Below are positions 60,975-64,000 of a DNA stretch of 64,000 nt, piece after piece. The position numbers and the translations under genes are program-made. How positions within the stretch are numbered: the stretch's first letter is position 1; every line of letters begins with the position of its first letter. The notes beneath the pieces were generated by a model. The model was given only the letters and a program-made list of their open reading frames with translations, was not told the origin of the DNA and did no database searches. The DNA is from Novipirellula artificiosorum (GTDB lineage Bacteria; Planctomycetota; Planctomycetia; Pirellulales; Pirellulaceae): contig NZ_SJPV01000009.1 of assembly GCF_007860135.1 (NCBI RefSeq), positions 124,001 to 188,000 on the forward strand, read 5' to 3'.

Positions 60975-61168
60975 AAACGATCGAAGTGATTGTCTCGCCC
61001 GATGGTTCAACCAAGGTCGAGACGAAAGGGTTTACTGGCAGCACGTGCCAGCAAGCGAGCGAGTTCCTGGAACAAACCCTCGGCAAGAAACGCAGCGAAC
61101 ATCGTACGGCTGAGTTCTATCGAACCGAGGCCAGCCAAACACAACAAGCCCGGCAGCAGTCTTCCTAG
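60971..61168 (+). CDS. DUF2997 protein
   Basis: 65 residues, GTG start overlapping the DUF1257 stop as GTGA. The sequence KTIEVIVSPDGSTKVETKGFTGSTCQQASEFLEQTLGKKRSEHRTAEFY matches DUF2997, which in cyanobacteria and other bacteria is found next to DUF1257. It may be a small partner of that protein. A hairpin with T-rich tail begins inside its last codons and ends the transcription unit or attenuates it. Confidence 0.88.
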   Translation: MKTIEVIVSPDGSTKVETKGFTGSTCQQASEFLEQTLGKKRSEHRTAEFYRTEASQTQQARQQSS

Positions 61169-61192
61169 AGACGCTCGCCGGGCTTCTCTTTT
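61146..61192 (+). terminator. Hairpin plus T-rich run between DUF2997 and Ycf46-like gene
   Basis: Arms AAGCCCGGC (61146-61154) and GCCGGGCTT (61177-61185), 22-nt loop, then CTCTTTT. It overlaps the last codons of the DUF2997 gene. The next Shine-Dalgarno AAGGAG begins at 61216. Confidence 0.7.
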
Positions 61193-61229
61193 CGCCATTT
61201 CAAACCCCCAATTACAAGGAGACCAGTGC

Positions 61230-62717
61230 ATGACACTGACTCAACGAATGAGGGAGCTCGTCGATGCCTGCTTTACAGGCATATGGATCGAGTCCCAAGA
61301 ACATGAAGACGCCATCGGCGAATTGGGCCGACTGTGCAGCGAAGAAGACTGGCAGCTTGCCCTGTGGGACGTTAATCGTGGACTGCATAGCTTCAGCGGT
61401 GGCGACCTTGGCGCCGAGGCCGCTGACCCGTTGTCGGCGGTGGAATCGCTTCGCACGCTCGGTCAAGGCGATGGCACTACGCTGCTGGTGCTGAAGAACT
61501 ACCATCGCTTCCTGCAGTCGCCCGAGATCGTGCAAGCGGTCTACCGGGCCGTTGTCGATGGCAAGACGGCTCGTACGTTCGTGGTGATCCTGTCACCAAG
61601 CGTGCAGCTACCGCCCGAACTGGAAACCCTGTTCGTCACGATCGAACACCCCCGGCCTAGCCGCGAACAACTTGCGGAGATCGCCCGTGGGGTCGCCACC
61701 GAAGGCAATGAATTGCCAGACGGTCCCGAATTTGAAGCGGTGCTTGATGCCGCTGCCGGGCTGACTCGCCTGGAAGCCGAGAATGCGTTCTCGCTATCTC
61801 TTGTTCGTCACCAATGCTTGCGGCCTCCGGCGATTTGGGAGATCAAGACCCAAACACTGAAGCACTCCGGTCTGCTGTCGCTTTATCGGGGCGATTCGGA
61901 CTTCAGCTCCCTCGGTGGCCTGTCGGCCCTGAAAGCGTTCACACGACGAGCGTTGCTGCGATCACGAACGAGTGGCTCGGTGCATGCTCGGGGAGTGATG
62001 TTGTTGTCGCCCCCAGGCTGCGGCAAATCAGAATTCTGCAAGTGTCTCGGCAAAGAGGTGAATCGACCGGTGCTGATGCTCGATGTTGGCTCGCTCATGG
62101 GGTCACTTGTCGGTCAATCGGAAGAGAGAACCCGCCAAGCATTGGCGACCGTCGATGCGATGGCACCCTGTGTGCTGATGATCGACGAAGTGGAGAAGGC
62201 GTTTGCCGGTGCTTCGGGCGGAGGCAGCAATGACAGTGGCGTGTCGTCGCGGATGATGGGAACGGTTCTGACGTGGCTTAATGACCATGAATCGGATGTC
62301 TTCGTTGTCTTGACCGCGAACGCCGTCCGGAAACTACCACCGGAGCTTAGCCGCGCCGAACGCTTTGACGGTGTGTTCTTTCTCGACCTACCGAGTCGGC
62401 AACAGAAGGATGAGATCTGGCGGTTGTATCGCGACCGCTATGGGATCAGCGATGATGAGCCTTGTCCCAAGGATGACCTTTGGACTGGGGCGGAGATCAA
62501 GTCGTGCTGTCGACTCGCTACGCTGCTGGATACGCCCCTCTCGCAAGCAGCGGACAACGTTGTGCCTGTGGCAGTCACTTCGGCTGAATCGGTGGAACGA
62601 CTGCGAAACTGGGCCGATGGTCGCTGCTTGGCGTCAGATCATGCCGGCATCTATCGCTCGGTCCAGACAACGTCGAATCGTCGCCGACGTGTTTCAACAC
62701 AGCCTTCTGCGAACTAG
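61230..62717 (+). CDS. Ycf46-like AAA+ ATPase
   Basis: 495 residues from ATG at 61230, 8 nt after AAGGAG; longer frames start in the DUF2997 gene and are ruled out. The N-terminal 200 residues lack a Walker motif but show the Ycf46 plan: GTTLLVLKNYHRFLQSPEIV, TFVVILSPSVQLPPELE, LTRLEAENAFSLSL. Then IKTQTLKHSGLLSLYRGDSDFSSLGGL leads into the AAA+ core: Walker A SPPGCGKS (260-267), Walker B LMIDE (316-320), VFVVLTANA (sensor 1) and PELSRAERFDGVFFLDLP (Arg finger region). Ycf46 is a conserved ATPase of chloroplasts and cyanobacteria without a settled role. Here it lies with its Ycf35-like neighbour. Confidence 0.9.
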   Translation: MTLTQRMRELVDACFTGIWIESQEHEDAIGELGRLCSEEDWQLALWDVNRGLHSFSGGDLGAEAADPLSAVESLRTLGQGDGTTLLVLKNYHRFLQSPEIVQAVYRAVVDGKTARTFVVILSPSVQLPPELETLFVTIEHPRPSREQLAEIARGVATEGNELPDGPEFEAVLDAAAGLTRLEAENAFSLSLVRHQCLRPPAIWEIKTQTLKHSGLLSLYRGDSDFSSLGGLSALKAFTRRALLRSRTSGSVHARGVMLLSPPGCGKSEFCKCLGKEVNRPVLMLDVGSLMGSLVGQSEERTRQALATVDAMAPCVLMIDEVEKAFAGASGGGSNDSGVSSRMMGTVLTWLNDHESDVFVVLTANAVRKLPPELSRAERFDGVFFLDLPSRQQKDEIWRLYRDRYGISDDEPCPKDDLWTGAEIKSCCRLATLLDTPLSQAADNVVPVAVTSAESVERLRNWADGRCLASDHAGIYRSVQTTSNRRRRVSTQPSAN

Positions 62718-62788
62718 ACGACCATGCCCGCCCGCTGCTCGAGCCGTGAATTGGCCATTGTGGCGGGCACGTTCCCATATTTACTTCT

Positions 62789-62822
62789 GAGCCCATCTCC
62801 GACCGGGATGGGCTCTTTCCCT
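62789..62822 (+). terminator. Hairpin plus T-rich run after the Ycf46-like gene
   Basis: Arms GAGCCCATC (62789-62797) and GATGGGCTC (62807-62815) then TTTCCCTT. The next ribosome site TAGGAG is at 62827. Confidence 0.78.
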
Positions 62823-62838
62823 TAAATAGGAGAAACCT

Positions 62839-63057
62839 TTGGCTCCAACCCTCATGGTGTGTCTGATTCTCTCGTTCGCATTGGCGATTGTCTCGCTGAT
62901 GGTGTTGCAACTGAGGCGACAGCGGCGAGGGCTGCAGGCACTGCTCCATCAACTCTTGCGAAAGGACCCACTGCATGCGGAAAGCAATGCTGCCGGAGAA
63001 TCGGTTCCGATTCACGACGGCGGTTCTCGTTTGGATCCCGATCATCATCGTCCTTAG
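62839..63057 (+). CDS. Small single-pass membrane protein
   Basis: 72 residues, TTG start at 62839 with TAGGAG 6 nt before it. One transmembrane helix (VCLILSFALAIVSLMVLQL) is followed by a basic stretch (RRQRRGLQALLHQLLRKD), so the C-terminus is cytoplasmic. The 3' end overlaps the lipoprotein gene by 83 bp in another frame. No family is recognised. Its position between the AAA+ gene and the lipoprotein suggests a membrane partner of the cluster. Confidence 0.65.
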   Translation: MAPTLMVCLILSFALAIVSLMVLQLRRQRRGLQALLHQLLRKDPLHAESNAAGESVPIHDGGSRLDPDHHRP

Positions 63058-63433
63058 TGGCTGCGGACCATCGGGCCGCGATCTGAGCGACTTGCAGTGG
63101 CTCGAAATCCAACAGGCCCTCCAAGACGAACGGGCCGAGGTGGGCAAGCAGCGTGATCTGCTGGAGGCCGATCGACGCGAGTTTGATGAGCGAGAACGGA
63201 GTGAGCCGGTGTTGGCTGCCGTGATCTCGGCATCTGCATTGTTGATCTGCTGCTCGTTACCCCTGCTACTGGTTGCCGTGCTGCTCTGGCCACGTAAGCG
63301 AGAACAGGAATCGCAAGCAGTATGCGAAGCAATGCTCGATGAGGTCGTTACGGTCCGTAACCTTACTTCGGGGGACACAAAGCGAATCTCCGCTTCACCC
63401 ACCCCAAAACGCCTCGCTACTGGCGGGGAATGA
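62975..63433 (+). CDS. Lipoprotein with coiled coil and C-terminal membrane helix
   Basis: 152 residues. The leader FTTAVLVWIPIIIVLSGC carries a lipobox, so the N-terminus should be lipidated. A charged helix (EIQQALQDERAEVGKQRDLLEADRREFDERE) is predicted as coiled coil, then a transmembrane segment (VISASALLICCSLPLLLVAVLLWP) and a cytoplasmic tail. AAAGGA lies about 9 nt before the ATG. It overlaps the small membrane protein gene. It could tie a periplasmic coiled coil to the cytoplasmic ATPase. No homolog is recalled. Confidence 0.65.
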   Translation: MRKAMLPENRFRFTTAVLVWIPIIIVLSGCGPSGRDLSDLQWLEIQQALQDERAEVGKQRDLLEADRREFDERERSEPVLAAVISASALLICCSLPLLLVAVLLWPRKREQESQAVCEAMLDEVVTVRNLTSGDTKRISASPTPKRLATGGE

Positions 63434-63497
63434 CACCCGGCTCTGCCGTGTGTTCTATGACTGAAACCCATACTTCCGACCCAACGTATCGCCCCAT

Positions 63498-63525
63498 CGG
63501 TTGAAACAACCGGCGGAGCGTTTTC
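63498..63525 (+). terminator. Short hairpin with T-rich tail before the last gene
   Basis: CGGTTG-AAA-CAACCG (63498-63512), then GCGGAGCGTTTT. The next ribosome site AAGGA is at 63546. Fourth hairpin of the cluster; weaker than the others. Confidence 0.45.
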
Positions 63526-63557
63526 GTTGGCACTCAATTACAAACAAGGACTCGACC

Positions 63558-64000
63558 ATGAGCGTAGCCCTCGAACCGGCGACGCAGCCAAATGCCAATG
63601 CTGCGATCGTCAATCCAACCGCCACTGTTGGTGAGCGACTGCAAGCCGAAACCACTGCCGTACGGCTGCATATTCGCTGGCCGGGTGTTCGCAAGACACT
63701 CAGTTCCGATCAAACCCGGCAAGCGGCTGGCACGTTCGACGCCGACACCAAGTCGGTGTCGGCATCCAAGAAACTGCTCGACACCAGCCATCCGGCATTT
63801 CGAGCAGTCACCGCAGTGAAAACCAAGGCAGCCGACTACTGGAAATCGAACACGTTGCCTTACACCGAGCCTGGCATGCGATTGATTCGCCGCGATGATG
63901 TCGCTGCGTTTGACATGCAGTTGACGTCGGCGCGAGCGGAATTGACCGAGGCGGTTGAAGAGCTCGAACGTCACTATGACGAGCTGGTCGATCAGGCACG
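63558..64000 (+). CDS. DUF3150-like helical protein (3' truncated by window)
   Basis: 147 residues visible; no stop before the window end. The start is ATG at 63558 with AAGGA 8 nt upstream. After a flexible N-terminus the sequence reads LQAETTAVRLHIRWPGVRKTLSSDQTR, then KKLLDTSHPAFRAVTAVKTKAADYWKS and a long helical region (MQLTSARAELTEAVEELERHYDEL). This resembles the DUF3150 family, often found in phages and elements beside AAA+ ATPase genes, but the match is from memory and partial. It is the fifth gene of the cluster, downstream of the lipoprotein. Confidence 0.62.
   Translation, partial: MSVALEPATQPNANAAIVNPTATVGERLQAETTAVRLHIRWPGVRKTLSSDQTRQAAGTFDADTKSVSASKKLLDTSHPAFRAVTAVKTKAADYWKSNTLPYTEPGMRLIRRDDVAAFDMQLTSARAELTEAVEELERHYDELVDQA

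Noticed and set aside
57000..64000. Right attachment site of the tRNA-Gln element
   Set aside because: I looked for a repeat of the tRNA 3' end and found none by eye; the end probably lies beyond the window.

Overview
The window looks like chromosomal DNA of a planctomycete close to Rhodopirellula (Pirellulaceae). This rests on protein families, not on a marker gene. Typical families are a Ser/Thr kinase fused to an Hsp70-like ATPase, an FHA-GAF-SpoIIE phosphatase, a DUF4332 protein, a TIM-barrel protein with a twin-arginine leader, a large multihaem cytochrome, and a tiny lipoprotein ending in a TPIRTHGG-type tail. No CRISPR array and no rRNA were seen.

Bases 1-49124 are ordinary chromosome, mostly single genes or short operons on both strands. 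They hold the end of a SNF2 helicase, the kinase/Hsp70 fusion, hemC, hrpB, an MFS transporter, a VWA protein, fliG and ppdK. A tRNA-Leu(UAG) follows a translation operon (rplY-pth-rpsF-ssb-rplI) that lacks rpsR. Next come glyA, a DUF4430 lipoprotein with a 12-haem cytochrome c, a Wzz-like protein, an HU protein, and a thioredoxin plus two lipoproteins including a His-rich one. A minus-strand block from 42504 to 35425 reads lutA-lutB-lutC, a GalU-like protein, and a 1105-residue protein joining a fucokinase-type GHMP kinase to a UDPGP-type uridylyltransferase. An ExeA-like ATPase, a polyprenol-phosphate glycosyltransferase, acylphosphatase and the FHA-GAF-SpoIIE phosphatase complete this part.

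At 49125-49196 a tRNA-Gln(CUG) marks the left end of an integrated element. A tyrosine recombinase reads towards it and takes its last codons and stop from the antisense of the tRNA 3' end. The element carries an XRE-like regulator, an excisionase-like protein, a PrimPol-AAA primase/helicase, a family A DNA polymerase, a small probable DNA-metabolism protein, several unknown genes and an IS3 remnant. Two related palindromic sites (54575-54624, 60170-60218) look like binding sites of an element-encoded protein. The right end was not found and probably lies beyond base 64000.

From 60606 to the end of the window the element carries a plus-strand cluster: a DUF1257 (Ycf35-family) protein, a DUF2997 protein, a Ycf46-like AAA+ ATPase, a small membrane protein, a lipoprotein with a coiled coil and a membrane anchor, and the start of an alpha-helical protein resembling DUF3150. 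Hairpins followed by T-rich runs stand before most genes, each followed by a strong Shine-Dalgarno leader. This cluster, homologous to unexplained chloroplast/cyanobacterial genes and carried by an element with its own primase and polymerase, is the best candidate for an undescribed system.
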